Positions 51,000 through 64,000 of a stretch of DNA of 64,000 nt are shown here, piece after piece; within the stretch, counting starts at the first letter, position 1, and every line of letters starts with the position of its first letter. Below the pieces are notes generated by a model that did no database searches, was not told the origin of the DNA, and was given only the letters and a program-made list of their open reading frames with translations. The stretch is taken from NCBI RefSeq assembly GCF_004798865.1, contig NW_025336087.1, positions 16,425,393 through 16,489,392 on the forward strand. Direction: 5' to 3'. The translations under genes and the position numbers were made by a program. This DNA is from Varanus komodoensis. Its lineage: Eukaryota > Chordata > Lepidosauria > Squamata > Varanidae.

Positions 51000-53495
51000 G
51001 GACATAAAAATATAAAAGATAATACATCAGAAAGATATAAAAGATCTCATATTGATCCTGAAACATTACTTGGAATATGCCAGGAGAACATGCCTTGTGG
51101 CAGATCTGCTTACCCATCTCAAAAGGGTCTGTCTACAGGGGCTGCTGCTTAGCCGTGAGGAGAACAGAGATCAGTGTGAGTGATGGGAGCCATAACTATG
51201 AATGCTGGGAGCTTCATGCTTTGAGCAAGCTGGGCTTTATGTCAAAGGGATTTGTACAATAGCTTTCAGAAAGAGAAGGATTGTCAACAAATCCTCCCCA
51301 GTCCTCCTCCTGCTTCTACTGGATGCTCCACAGCATCCAGCAGCCCCTCAGACACCTCCAAGCCAGCATAGCAATGTTACCTTACTATTTTTTCATAACT
51401 TACAGGATCTGGGACTCCAAGGGGCAGAAACATGTATTTCTCTTTCTTTCTTTTCTCTCTCTCTCTCTCTCTCTCCAGAATGTACAGCCCAACTTCGGTT
51501 AAAACCCCCCTTCGTCATCCCACCACCACCTTATGTTATGTCATCTAAAGAAAATGCCTGCTCAGTGTAAACCAAATATCCCTCATTAAAACTGTAAATA
51601 TAAGAACCTCTATTTATGTACATCAAGTAAACAAAAACAAAAGGTTCCTTTAACATATTGCAGCCATTGCTATAGTAAAGCCATCAAAGAGAAAGCAGTC
51701 CCATTCCAGTAAAGATTCCAGAGTCATCCACATCTGGGAAACATCTGCCTTTGGTGTACCTTTCAAACTTCAGGATCCACGCAGACCCTTACACAGTGCA
51801 TAGGCTAGAGGGCGGAACCTGAACTGGGTGATACGGATTCAGAGTTCTGTTTAGTTGTAGGTATCAGCAAAGCTGTAATCCTAAAGGCATTTATTACAGC
51901 CAGGAAGCAGAACCTCAGATCCAAGGATGAAATCCAGGCCTCCAGACATACCTGCATTTTTCCAACTATCACTCTTTTAATGGTTTTCTGGCTAGTTAGG
52001 AGAGGATGAATTACCTCTGCTAAGGATTAGTTACCAGATCAAACATGTACTAGCAAACATTAACTAGAGCAAACATGTGCAGAGAAGGAGCTCTCCAGGC
52101 CCAGTGCTCTTGGCTGTTGTGTTTAATCACCCTTTTAAAGGAGATAGGTTGAAGAAATGAGACTCATCTAACCGTAGAAGCTCTCCACAGTACTGGAAAA
52201 TCAGGGTTCCTTTCTGTTTGGAGCACTTCTACAGATCCATAGGACTCTCCTCTTCACACCGTCACCTTCCATGATTTGACGATGACAAATGCAACATGAA
52301 GGGGAGGATGGAGCTCAAGAGCTCCTTCTATTATGGGTTTGTTCTACTCTTGTTTATGGATAAGGCTTTTGAAAGACTCATTTCTGAGTAAGCACTTCTA
52401 AGGTGGGCTTATGCAATCTTGGTCAAATTACCCACTTCACATGGCTGTTCTGTAAAGATAATATGGCACAAGCTGTACACTTCATCATGAACTACTCCAA
52501 GGAAGTGTAGAATACAAATGAGATCAATCAAGGCTCTTAAAAATACAGTGAGAGGGTCCTTCTCCAGCAGTGCAGAGAAGCTGGGAATCGACTGACACAT
52601 GCTGACAAGATCCCAATATGCAGAGAAAGAATACAAACTAGCAACAGGCTGAAGGTAGGAGGCAGTGGAGTGAGGAGACGACGACAAGGAGTCCTGTGTT
52701 TTAAGCTGTACAAAGAACTGGTAAGCCTTGCTTTGAAAGACTGTAAGAGCTGATAAGAAATGGAGGGAGACTAATGGAGACAGACTATATATAAGAAAAG
52801 CAGCAGCCTCTATAATAAGCCAACTACATCTTGTTTAAAGCCAAGCTGAAAAACATTTAGCTTTCCCATTTCTTGAGAATTAACTAATTCTGAGAGGCAT
52901 TATCTTGAATAGGTTATCACAAATGCTGCACACATTTCAGAGAGAGATTCCCTTGGAAGTCTGTATATGGTTTTTACCAGAAGTGGCAGGCCACATCATA
53001 TAAACACTTTCCCCTCCTTTCCAGAAAGATAAACTGTAAAACTAACATGGTTGGTTGTACAGAATTTTTTTCCTCTTCTCCATCTTATGCTCTGCTATAA
53101 CACTTTCAAAAAGCAGAACGCAGTTTTCCCTGATGACTCTAATGGAATACTTAAATACTTTATAAAGGCAGAGCCATGATCGGAAACATTGACCTGTGTT
53201 GAGTGTGTTCTGTGCCACAGGCGTGAAATGGATAGGTAATGGGATATTCTGGTAACAAGATTCTTGAATGTCAGGAAGCTTTCTAGGGCATGGAAAGATG
53301 TTTTGTTGGTAAAGAATATTCATAAAATGCATGGGGAGGAGGAGGAGACTTGGATGTAATTACTCAGAAATGCAAAGCAATGTACTAAGTCTTCTGGATC
53401 GTGGAGTTAGGGGCAGAGTTTTGCAGGAATAATGTGTTGATAGTCTCCAAAACCACTGAACTGGCATTGGCCAGAGGTACATTTTAAACATTCAT
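51000..53495. other. Intergenic stretch without recognised genes
   Basis: Holds a CT microsatellite (51452-51476). Short open frames are found on both strands without family features. No repeat is named with confidence. Confidence 0.6.
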
Positions 53496-53499
53496 AGGG

Positions 53500-53575
53500 C
53501 AATTTTACAGCCAGACTGTATTCATGTTTATTCAGAAGTAAGCCTTGCAGTGTTAAATGGGGCTTATGCAAAGTC
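53500..53575. repeat. Short palindromic interspersed repeat (about 80 bp family)
   Basis: 'gtattcatgtttattcagaa', 'gtaagccttgcagtgttaaa' and 'tggggcttatgcaaagtc' match the family core closely, with arms AGTAAGCC and GGCTTA. Confidence 0.65.
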
Positions 53576-54174
53576 TTTTATTGCCCTTCTTTCCATTTGA
53601 CAGCAATCTTATGTAACAGGACTACATAGTCTCACTTTACATGCAGGCAGGCATTCTGCTGTCTTGAAGTAGAGAACAAACTCATCCCTTCTCCCACCAC
53701 CTAAAATTAAGGTGCCCAGTACACAAAACTATCAAGATATTTTAACATTTGAGGAAGAAAATTCCACAAACATATTTCCTCCTTTCTGAAAACAACAACA
53801 TAACAAGCACACTCTACAATAAGCACAATAACAATACAATAACCACAGCTGAAATAGCCAGTAATTTGGTTCTGGTTTTGACATCTTATATTTGCTGTCT
53901 GAGGTGCCCTCACTCTACTTAACAGAAGGGGCTGGGCTGGCACTTGGGGGGCTTACACAGAGAAACCCCGATTTGGCCAAGCCCATTTGGGGGTCATTTG
54001 CGGTTTATCTCCAGTCTTCTACAACCAAGCTCCTTGTTATTCATTAGACAACACAGAGATGGTCTAGACTTTCTCCTTTCCAGTCTATCCTGTCTTGGAA
54101 ATCAGCTTTACCTACAATCATGGGATTATCCTGGTCCAGTTTTTTGGCATATAAAGGAAGCAGGAAGTGGTTTG

Positions 54175-54275
54175 TTTGTTTATTTATTTATTTATTTAGG
54201 AGACTTCTATGCTGCCCCATTCGCCGAAGCCTCGGGGCGGCTCACATACATAAATAAACTTACTTAAATTAACAT
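54175..54275 (-). mobile_element. LINE/SINE 3' tail remnant, minus orientation
   Basis: A (TTTA)n run leads into 'ggagacttctatgctgcccc' and 'gaagcctcggggcggctcac', then 'atacataaataaact'. This is the reverse complement of the reptile LINE/SINE tail, with better-preserved CG sites than the copy at 8387. Confidence 0.65.
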
Positions 54276-54299
54276 AAATTAACAGTAAAAATTAAGTCA

Positions 54300-56740
54300 C
54301 CCTAGCCACTTAATTAATCCATCAACTCCTAGTATAGCTTCCTGAATGGGTGCAAGATCTTGAATGTCATGCTTTTTACTGATCCTTGAATCACTCTGCT
54401 TTTAAATACTCTTTATCCTTCTTGCCTGTTTTCCTTGATTCACCCGATCACTGGTTGCTTGCTGGTTTCCCCTTGTGCATATTTTCCTCATTCAGAAAGG
54501 TTTAAATGCCTTTCTTAAAGCTTAGTTACTGGCAGTAACTTAAGTACTGGCAGTAACTTAAATGAATACATTCTGGTATTTTGTCCCTGCCACCCTGCGG
54601 GAGCAACTTTTCAGGGTTGTGCAGGGCTACAAAGAGTGAAATGGAAAACTTTGTAAAATAATGAGACCATAACTGAAACAACATTTCAAAATGTAGGATG
54701 AGAGCAAGAAGCAAATACATTTTGGATGGTCTAGCTGGGTAGCTTCTACCAGTAGTGATCAAAAGGCACTGGGCAGCTATTCCTTTACCCTCTTTAAAAT
54801 ATTTTCTGTAGTGAGAAAACATCCAGCAAAATGGGGAAGGCTCCACACTAGAGCACCTTCCATTTACTACAGAGTGCTGTCCTAGTATTTATGCAGAACA
54901 CATTTAGCACTGCTGGGGCTCATGCTAATGAATGCAGAACACTTTCCACCATGTTGAAAATACAGCTAGGTAAAAATGGTACTGGAACCCTGTTTGGGGA
55001 AAGATGCAAAAACCACACCATGTTAATGGTTTAGTCTATATGGCTAGAACACTTTTTATTTAACACTTTGTTTTTATTTAACATCGAACTGGTTTGGATA
55101 CAGCAAATGGAAAGGATGGGCAGAGTCTGGCTTTCCTACCCCATCCCATTTCTGGCTTTCCCCACACCCTTCCACCCTCCAAAGGGTCAGGAATCCTGGC
55201 TGAATGGAATGCACCATGACAGAGGGGCAGCAGAGGGAAGACCTCTTTTACCAGAAGGAAGAGACACCATGAATCCTTCTTCCTTATCCCTTGGACCATA
55301 GCCAAGCCCACTCAGGAGGGTCCTCCAACCCTGAGAAGATGCTTGGGAAGAGCTTCAGGGAAAGGATGAAACAGAAGTCAGCTCCTGCTTGTTCCCAAAT
55401 GGATGTGGGAGGATCTCTGGACTCAACCTATTATATGACGCTAAATGGCTCTAAATGGATAACACAATCAACATGGGAATGTAGTTTGGGACGATGGGTT
55501 TTCCATGGCCATGTTTGGATAGTCAGCTCAATGTTGTATATTAGGAATAGGGAAAAGATGGGCAAGCTTACCACGTCGTTTGAGACACTTGAACTACACA
55601 GTCATACCATCCTTGTGCAATTTATACCAAGTTTGAGATTGTAGGTTACTATGGGTTGAATTCACTGAAATCAGTGGGACTTAAGCTAACTAATGTAACA
55701 CGATTAATGTAAAACTCGGGGATTTCAATGACTCTAGGCAATGACTAAATCTGGATTGAACCTTCTGTACCTTGCTCTCAGGTTTTCAACTTCTGGACAG
55801 AAAATTGGGTCCTAAGGTAAGACCTAAAAATATACTATTGCAGTTTTTAATGCTAGAGAAATTGACCAGGAGAGTGTGGACTGCACCTTAATTATCAATG
55901 TCTCCATGTGCCTGGGCCCTGTGCCAGCATCATTTCATCAACTGGCTGTGAGGCCTATGTCCAAGATAGCTTAAAAAGATGATGAGTTCTCAAAAATATT
56001 TCCTCACAGCTCGCCTTCTTATTGGATAGAAGATTATTTTTCTCAGGAAGCCATTTTTAGGACTGTTGAAATCCTGCTTTTGTACAGTTGCTGCCCTGTT
56101 AGGTCTCCATCTCAGCATGCAGTGGAAATGACATTGATTTCTACACTGCTAATATTATTTCAGCAATCGAGACATGGTTGAATCCATGATCGGCCTTGCA
56201 CAAGAGGAAGGGCTTTCCTTTCGAAAGGGCTCCCTCCCCTGATCTGGGTGATTCTCACTCTCCCCCATATTCAGTAGGGGAGTATTCTTACTTTCCTCAC
56301 TTCATTATGGTGTCCTGACTGTCTTTGTAGCATTTCCTGGGGCTGGAGGGGCTACTGTGGGAAGGAAGAGGTGGGAGGTCCACTTTGATTACTGCAGTTC
56401 ACCCAGGGATACTGAAAGCAGTGGGAGAAGCCCTTAAATATGTTAGTGGGAACTCCATCTAAGTAGTGGAGCTCCACGGATTTTGTTAGAATTATGGGAT
56501 TAAATTCCATATTAAAATTTAATGAAAGTTGAACTACAACTTCAGTGAAATTGTGAAATTGAAACAGTACTTCAGTTAGGTGCAGAAGACCACATTCTAT
56601 GCTACGGCTGCGTGGTCTTGCTCACAGATTACGTGGACCATTGCAGGCACTCTGGAAGGCCATTTCTTTGAACACTGATGATCTGTGATGGAAATATACT
56701 TTGGTTAATGAAAGGTATGAATCCAGCTGGGAATCTAGAA
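54300..56740. other. Intergenic stretch without recognised genes
   Basis: A possible half copy of the palindromic repeat lies at 55651-55690 (ttcactgaaatcagtgggac). 'ctggcagtaacttaa' is tandemly duplicated at 54529-54560. Otherwise nothing is recognised. Confidence 0.6.
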
Positions 56741-56745
56741 AGAAA

Positions 56746-56769
56746 GGCAGGCAGGCAGGCAGGCAGACT

Positions 56770-56802
<33 letters not shown>
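56746..56802. repeat. Compound (GGCA)n(GACT)n microsatellite
   Basis: About five GGCA units followed by about nine GACT units, one of them altered to GACA. Confidence 0.95.
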
Positions 56803-56809
56803 CAGTAGA

Positions 56810-59800
56810 TGAGTGAAATGGAGTCAGGGAATTATTGAGGGCTGTATTCCTTGAATGTCTTCTTCCCACTACAGTGACAAGTTGAAAAGTAACACACAAA
56901 CAATGCTGCCTAACTGGACCAGTTGGTAGAGAAACTGTTTTTGCCTCATGGCCATTTTAAAGATGTACAGTTTAGGTAAATAGATGGCTTTTGTTTGTTT
57001 TTAAAACGTTGCTTTGACCTGAACCTGCCAAAAAACCCCAAACAAACCAACAAAAAACCCAAACACCAAAACCACTGGCTGTGTACTGCTAGATGTGTTC
57101 TGGACTCTTCTCCTCAGTAAGCTTTTTCCTTAAGACTTCTTAAAACTACTCCCGTTTTAGACTGCTGACAAATTTACAAACAAATTCTAGAGGCTCAGCA
57201 CCTAGAATTGTCTTGATTTTGTTCTTTCTTGTAGAGGCATGGAAGGGGCATGGAAAATAAGCAACTCAGAAAAACAAGAATTAAGAGCAGACCGGTTCCA
57301 AATTAGCAATACTATCAGTAATACTCAGCAGAAAATAGAACAGCTCAAAAGTCTGCCTTGAATTTCTGGTCAGTAATCACTCTCAAGGGGCATACTAAAA
57401 CAAGGACTTGACGAATGAAATGCATTGTGTGATTCCAAATGGGCAAAGACATTGCTGGAAGATGTTAGGGATCATCTTTAAATAAATGCACCTGCAAAAA
57501 GTATTGCAAAAAGTACCTTTATTTTTTAAGCATAGGTACACACAATCAAACCAACTTCTTTGAATAGATTTGCTCCATTCCACCCCCACCCCAAAATTGC
57601 TGGTTTTATTCCTAATGCATTGCTATGGCTATTTGGAAGGACACTTTAAAGATCTTGGTGTGGTGGATTGGGGCCATTCCATGGAGCAGGGATCAAATGG
57701 TGCCTCTTGAGGTACTAAGTTATGGCACAAAATAGATAGGTGCTCATGTTCCTTTTTGTGAGACCTCTCATCTCATTGCAATTTTTATTACGACCATTTA
57801 GAAGCATAGCTTGTTTATACAGAGATTTTGTGGGTGTGAGTAGACCAGGTAGGAATTTCAAGAATGGACATAATCCTAGGAAGTTTCCCCTCCCTCTTAA
57901 CTTTCTTAGTGTATTTGAAATTGTTGTTATATATCACTATGTTGGATACAAGCCATATTTTTAAACTGTATTTTGATTCTTTTTTTCCTATTTGGAGAAG
58001 AGCCCTAGAAACTACTGTGTTACAAGCCATGCATGATTTTCCTTAAAACTACTTTGAGAGCAGACCTTTTGATTTGGAGTAAGCTGGTTTGAAATATGGC
58101 CTCAAATCATATTCCTGGAATGGTTTACCCAAATGATGAAATAATTAGAATGTAAACAAACAAAAGAAAACAAAACAAATAAAATTATATAAACAGCATA
58201 AGAGAGTTAGCAGATTCAGTTTGCATATTAAAAGCCTGGAAAAACAAGGTCTTGCTGAAAGGACAACAAGGCCGGTGCCAGGTGAACCTCTCTGGAAAAA
58301 TGTTGCATAACTGGAATGCCAAGAATGCCAAGACACAGGCAGCAGATGGCAGGAACTTCCACAAGACACTCTCCACGCTTCACCAGGGGCAAATGTGAAT
58401 GGAGAGAGGTGCTTCTTCATGGACTTGGTCCTGAGGTATGAAAGGTTCACAATGAAGTTCAAAATCAGCATTTTGGGGACCTGTACATGTATTTATTCAT
58501 TGGTTTGTTTGATGATGCTGGGGAGCTTGTGTGGAATGCAAGTGTAAAATGTTCTGTTGTAAGACCATCCCAAGACCATTTGGTAGTGGATGGTATACCA
58601 AAGTTTTAAAATAAATAAATAAATAAATAAATAAATAAGTTTCTGATGCCTAGTTGCAGTAATGCAGTAATCCATCCTGTATTTATAGCATCTGAATGTA
58701 CAGTTGTTAAAAGTGGCCTCATGTATAGAGCGTTCTTGTCATCTAACCTGGAGGATATCAGATGGCTAACCAAGCCAACTCTCTCTGTCCAGGTAGGGTT
58801 GCAACTGGCAGACTAGTCTAAATCGGTAAAGGCACCCTGTGCAACTTCTGCCTGGGATATGTCATGGGCTGGATGGGAGTGAACAAAAGGAAATGTAATT
58901 GGAACAAGATGACATGGATGCAGGAGCACGAGTACTGCACACCCTCTTAAAGATCAAGCTTACAATCTGGGAGAGATGTTGGATCCAGCATTGCTTCCAG
59001 ATGCCCACCTATACTTATATGTGCATTGCAGACAAAATCTGGGAACTTGAGATTTGTGTCACTCAGTGAAGTGGATGGGCACAAGAGCCAGGGCCATTAA
59101 AGCTGCAGTGGCAAACTGCTCAGGTCAACACTTCAATCTTTCTCTGCAATTGCATCTTTTCTCCTAGTTTCTTCTTTGTTTTACTGTACAGTAGGTGCAG
59201 GTTCCCTAATCAGGACTAGGAACCTAGAATAGGGAGATCTGAACTGAACTCCCTGTACGGAAAAGGAAAGGACAGGACAGGACAGGACTTGAGGGAGGGG
59301 AGACAGATGTAGCCACTGATATAAAATCATGCCTGGCTCTTAGGGAATTTTTTCTTCAGGCAGGCCTCTCTGGCCCAGTCAGAATCCCTATTATATAAGC
59401 AGTGAAAAACTCAGTTTGAAGAAAGGATTTGGATTCCAGAGTGGCATTGCTTAAACTCAGATGCTGTTGCTTTCACATGCTTTCCATGCTGTTTTTCTAT
59501 TATTCTTAGTGCAATATTTATTGTTGTCTGTTGTTTTTGCTTTGGGGCTGCATTGTCTTCAGACCACAATATGAGTAGTAATTAAACTAAATCATGACAG
59601 CAATATTTTAAAATTTACATATTTTCTGGGTATTCAAGACTTAGCTGAAGCTCTCTGGGAACTTCACAGCAGTTAAGAATTTGTGGAAGCAACATTATAG
59701 AGTGGTTGAAAGATCATCAGACCTGAACACAATGTAGCCTAGAGTCAGAGTTCTGTCAGGAACAATCCAGAATCTTCCAGAATCATCTAGATCACAGGAT

Positions 59801-62800
59801 TTCAGAAATCATCTCTGTACTCAGGCTGAACCCTCACCCTTCCCCCTCACAGCCAGCGTTAAAAGAACCATGCTGGTTGCACATCCCAGTCATGGCTAGG
59901 CCTTGGTGAGGGGAAAAGGGAGCAGGAAGGGAGGATGCAGGGCTGTTGTGCCTGGGCTTCCTACCCTCCCCCTTGCCACCGTTATTTGAAGGCTGAAAAT
60001 GGCTGTCTAGGCAAAAACATGTGTGGCACTAGCTGAATTGCCACCACTTTATCTCACCCCCCCCCTGCATATAATGCCTGTTCTTGTGAACAACTCAATT
60101 CTGCAAGCGAAAAGTCCAATCATAGTACTCATTAACAGACAGTTTTGTAGGTCAGATTACCCGGGAAACAAGCTCGTAAAGGATTAGGTAAAACTAATGC
60201 AACAGGCTTCTTTGTATAACCTGACAGTCTGCCATGGGCTATTTCACCCATTTGAGGTTGTTATGTGAACCTGCTGCTACTGAGTTATGCAAGGGTTATT
60301 TAGCTTTAAATAAGCCACACTTGCTGTGTTTGCACAAGATGATACTTTCATGGATATGCAACCTGGTGCCTGCCGATGGGTTAAAGAACCCATCATGAGC
60401 CATAATGTGTCATTCACATCTTCATCACTATCACAGTGCTCAAACTGGGCAGTTGGAGAGTGAAGGATTTATTCAGCGAATCATTCTATCCACTCATTCA
60501 GGCTCAGTGAGACTGGGGAGAAAATCAGGCAGGAGATGGAGAGAAAAACTTTCACTTTTTTCCAACTATTGTTTGTTTAGCCTCGAAGAGCAGGGAAGGA
60601 AGACTACAGAATACCCCCAAGAGGGAATGTTCCTAGTCACTATTTCTTTTCTAGCAACAGATCACCCAGGCTTTCACTGCTGTAATTCAATACACACCCA
60701 TCACCCTCAATTGTACAGAATGATACAGTTTTATTTTCTGTGTTTGCATAACAGCCTTGACAAATCTGGGATTTGACATCTTGCCATGAAGTCCACCCCT
60801 TGAAAGGAATTGTTGCTTCATTCTTCGTTGCGTATAAACAAATGAATTAAGAAATGGTCAAAAATGAATATTTGATTCATATGACCTTTCCCAGTGTAAT
60901 TTACTTCCAGCAATTGCCAATGAGTATTTTATGATGATGATTATTACTGGCACACTGTATATGAAGCATCCCAGTAAAGTGAAGAATGGTTCAATTAACA
61001 GGAGCATTCTGTCAGTGTAAATGTCAATGACTCACCTCGGCTGTGGAAAGCTACAGTATTTAAGTTCTGCATTCAGCCCAAGCTCCATAATGGCAGGTGG
61101 GAACATTAGGTAGTGGAAATGTGTATTGCATTAATACAATCAGGCTTGCAAACTATAAACATACCTTAAGATAGGGGTGGGGTATGTTCTGTGTAAGGAG
61201 AATCAATCACGTCTACCAATGAAATGACGTTACTCCTTGACCAGGAATGCCAGCTTGACATTGTATTTGGAAGTTCTTTTGAGAGAAGCTACAACTTTTG
61301 GAAATGTGATCTTTACTGACTGTATTTCAACCCAGGTCAGATATTGATTGTCTTGGATCAAGGAGAAGTGGGAAGAGCAAACAGGCTTCAATGCTTACCC
61401 CTGGTTCTGAATGGAGAAAGTAGCATGATGCTTAGGGCTCCCCACCCCTTGATACCATTTGGAGCCTGGGTACCATGTGGACTGGTTTTCTGGGCACTAA
61501 AGAAGAATAAATTCTTATTCCTCATCTCACACAGAAGTCCTCATGAAGGTCATTTGACACTAATAAAGATTGCTTTCCCATAAAGAAAGAAGTTCTCTTA
61601 TTGAAAAGATCAACATGATTTAATTGTTGCCATTTCAGGACATTAAAATTCAGATACATTGGGAAATACAAGAAAATGATACAGTGCATTATTTATTATA
61701 ATAGTTCCCTCTTTCTTGAAGGATGATAGCTCTGACATAAACCAGTTCTTACACGTTCCATAAGTCACTGGGCTTCTCTACATTTTTTACTGAGGCTTCT
61801 CTTCCACTTTCATAGGAGGAGGAAAACTATGTTCTTCACACATTTTTTCTTGTGTGTGTGTGTGCTTTTTTTTGGGAGGGGGAGGTCTATATATTCTATT
61901 AACCAACCACATGACAGTGCAATGGTATAACTCTGGTATAGTGGAATAGCGACATTTCACAAGGCTTTCATTTTGTATTGCATTTTAATAGCTAACTTTC
62001 TTCACACTGAAAAGGCTGCCCCCCCCCCCAAAAAAAAAAAAAGCTGGAAAACATGGAAGAAGTCCTTGGATCATGGCAACTCCCAAAACCTCTGTGGCCG
62101 CACAATAAATGCCTTGTGTAGAGAAGCCCACTGATGAACCACCACTTCCTCATAGAAAAATGCTCTGTAAGTCCTGGTAATGTTGTAAAGCTTATGATTT
62201 ATTATTCATATTAGTAACTGTATAAAATAAATATAATTTCTGCTTACTTTGTTTTCATTTTCTTTGCAATCACACCTTTAATTTTTTTTTTCATCTAGCT
62301 ACGTACAATGTAAGATGTTACTTTCTGCAACCTTACATATCAGTACTATTACATATCTGGGATTTGAGGCAACTCTTACTTCAGTTAGAATATTTATGAA
62401 AACATGAATAATACATCCCCTCTTACATAATGTGATTTTTTCATAGCACAGAAACCCCAGTGGTGATGCTCTTTGGAATGGGTGTGAAGCTGTAAAGCCG
62501 CTGAAACCAACTATTTAACAGTCTGACAGAGATCAACCAAAATGCACCAGATTATAGAACTGCTCACTCGTCTCTTGTCCTATGATCCCTCTGTCATACA
62601 AAACTGGAAAACTTGTTCTTCACATTTTTCAAATGATGTGCTATTGGTCTGTTTGAAGGGCTCCTCAAACTCCTTGCTATACTTAGCATGGTCAAAGATA
62701 CAACAGCTGCTGAAAAAACCATTTCCAGTTATGATTGTACATTGGATTAGTCCTGAGTGTGTTCTTGAAACTGGCTGGCTGTAGTATCTGGGAGCTTGTA

Positions 62801-63640
62801 TTGTGATACATGATTAACAACAGCTAATTAACTCCTATGTATTGCAAACACATTCCAGACCCTAATTTCAGATATTCAATGTGTTGTGCATCTCAATATT
62901 GAAAGAATTGGTTTGGATGAGACAGTTCTATGCTATAAAATAAACAACACTTTTGTGAGAGACACTGAGCAGAGATTCATATTAAGATTCTTCAGGAGTC
63001 TATGTAAAAACTCAATCCTGCATGGACTTGTACCATACTAGAATTCAGGTAGGAGATCAATGCTTGAATGCTAAACCCTGTCAGAAATATGTGGGCTAGA
63101 AAACAGTAAGAAGAGAAGGTAATGTTTCTCTGCCAATGCCATCTGTTCATAGGGTGGGCACTATATACCTGGCATAGTAGGAAGCCATGGAATCCTCAAC
63201 TGCATTCTAAAGTGGTACAGTCCAGGTGAGCTGAGGCTCAGCATCTGTGTACGCACTGCAGAGCTGCAGTATAAAGAAGGCTCTTCATTTCCACACTTAC
63301 ACGTCTGTGTAATGTGATTTGCATTCTGTAAACTTTCAGCACAGAAGCAGCCCTCAGGCACATGGCAGGGGAGAGCTTATTTTAACCCTGGATCTACATA
63401 ATTTGAAGCATTTGATAGCTCCAGAAGTTTCATTTTACTACAATTTGTTAAAGCATCCAACAATACCCAACATTTAGTGAAGCAGAGAAGCCACTTAATG
63501 TACCAACTGAACGAAATACACATCACATGACTCAGTGAACAGAATACTCTGACAGCCATGTGATTTGCTTTTCCTCTGTTTCTCTATGGAGAATTTTCAG
63601 TGGCATTTTTAGTGCAATTCTATGCAGGTTAAGACAGGAA
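56810..63640. other. Intergenic stretch without recognised genes
   Basis: Short repeats only: an AAAT run (58611-58638) after a possible LINE/SINE tail, GGACA units (59268-59288), a C-run (60057-60065) and a C-run joined to an A-run (62021-62042). No exon of a neighbouring gene is seen; HAPLN1, expected downstream on the minus strand, does not appear. Confidence 0.6.
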
Positions 63641-63730
63641 AAAAGATCCCCCCCCCTAGTTGTCTGGGGCATGCTGGGAGTCATAGGCCATTTTCTGTCT
63701 AAACTTGCACACAATTGCATCATAAGGCTG

Positions 63731-63813
63731 TAATTGTATACTCACTTACCTAGCAGTAAGCTCCACTGAGTTCAGTGAGACTTATTTGCAATTAAGTTGC
63801 ATAGGATTGCAAC
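63731..63813. repeat. Short palindromic interspersed repeat (about 80 bp family)
   Basis: 'gtaagctccactgagttcag' and 'tgagacttatttgcaattaa' form the palindromic core, and 'gttgcataggattgcaac' the typical end. A foldback-type arm (ggggcatgctgggagtcata) lies just to the left at 63666. Confidence 0.65.
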
Positions 63814-64000
63814 AACAATGGCGTTTTTATGTGCGCAATCATTAGCGTGCATGACATACCTGCGAAACTAACATGAACAAATGGAACGGAAAACAGTTAA
63901 ATGAAAGCTGCACAGCAGTCATTACAGAGTACAAAAATCCACACTAAAAGAACCAGGAGAAGTTGACCTTTCTTTCAGGACCAATTCATGATCAGAGGCA

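Noticed and set aside
40340-64000. Search for exons of HAPLN1, the usual neighbour of VCAN
   Set aside because: No link-module frame with its cysteine and Trp-rich motifs is seen on the minus strand. In other amniotes the gap between the genes is larger than this window covers.

Overview
The window is vertebrate genomic DNA carrying the 3' end of one protein-coding gene, versican (VCAN), on the + strand, followed by about 24 kb of intergenic DNA. Six coding exons are recognisable (979-1092, 10325-10483, 12232-12314, 34547-34691, 36275-36457, 36887-37017). Joined in order they encode the C-terminal G3 domain of this large chondroitin-sulfate proteoglycan: the second, calcium-binding EGF module, a C-type lectin domain (CTLD) split over three exons, a Sushi/CCP module and a short basic tail. 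Splice phases agree at every junction and all donors and acceptors are GT/AG. No break is visible, so the gene looks functional. The first EGF module, the GAG-attachment exons, the link domains and the promoter lie upstream of the window.

The organism is most probably a squamate reptile (lizard or snake). The non-coding DNA carries repeat types I associate with squamates: CR1-like LINE pieces, a BovB-like RTE fragment, an L2-like LINE remnant, two tRNA-derived SINE families, and non-autonomous DNA transposons of hAT and Tc1/mariner-pogo type. This rests on recalled repeat consensus sequences, not on a search. I cannot name the species.

Layout: 1-978 is the end of an upstream intron; 979-37017 is VCAN coding exons and introns, with a 22.2 kb intron splitting the CTLD; about 37018-40335 is a long 3' UTR. 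Stretches near 37030-37080, 38000-38120 and 39890-40040 read very like the human VCAN 3' UTR as I remember it. Beyond about 40340 to the end no exon is recognisable. The next gene in other amniotes, HAPLN1 (opposite strand), is not reached.

Nothing here looks like a new biological system. The most checkable observations are a small hAT-like element in the putative VCAN 3' UTR (38925-39198), a CpG-rich element flanked by TA in the large intron (20287-20748), a family of roughly 80 bp foldback repeats seen several times, and a cluster of short hairpins at 16332-16515. Most open frames in the window are chance frames or repeat pieces.
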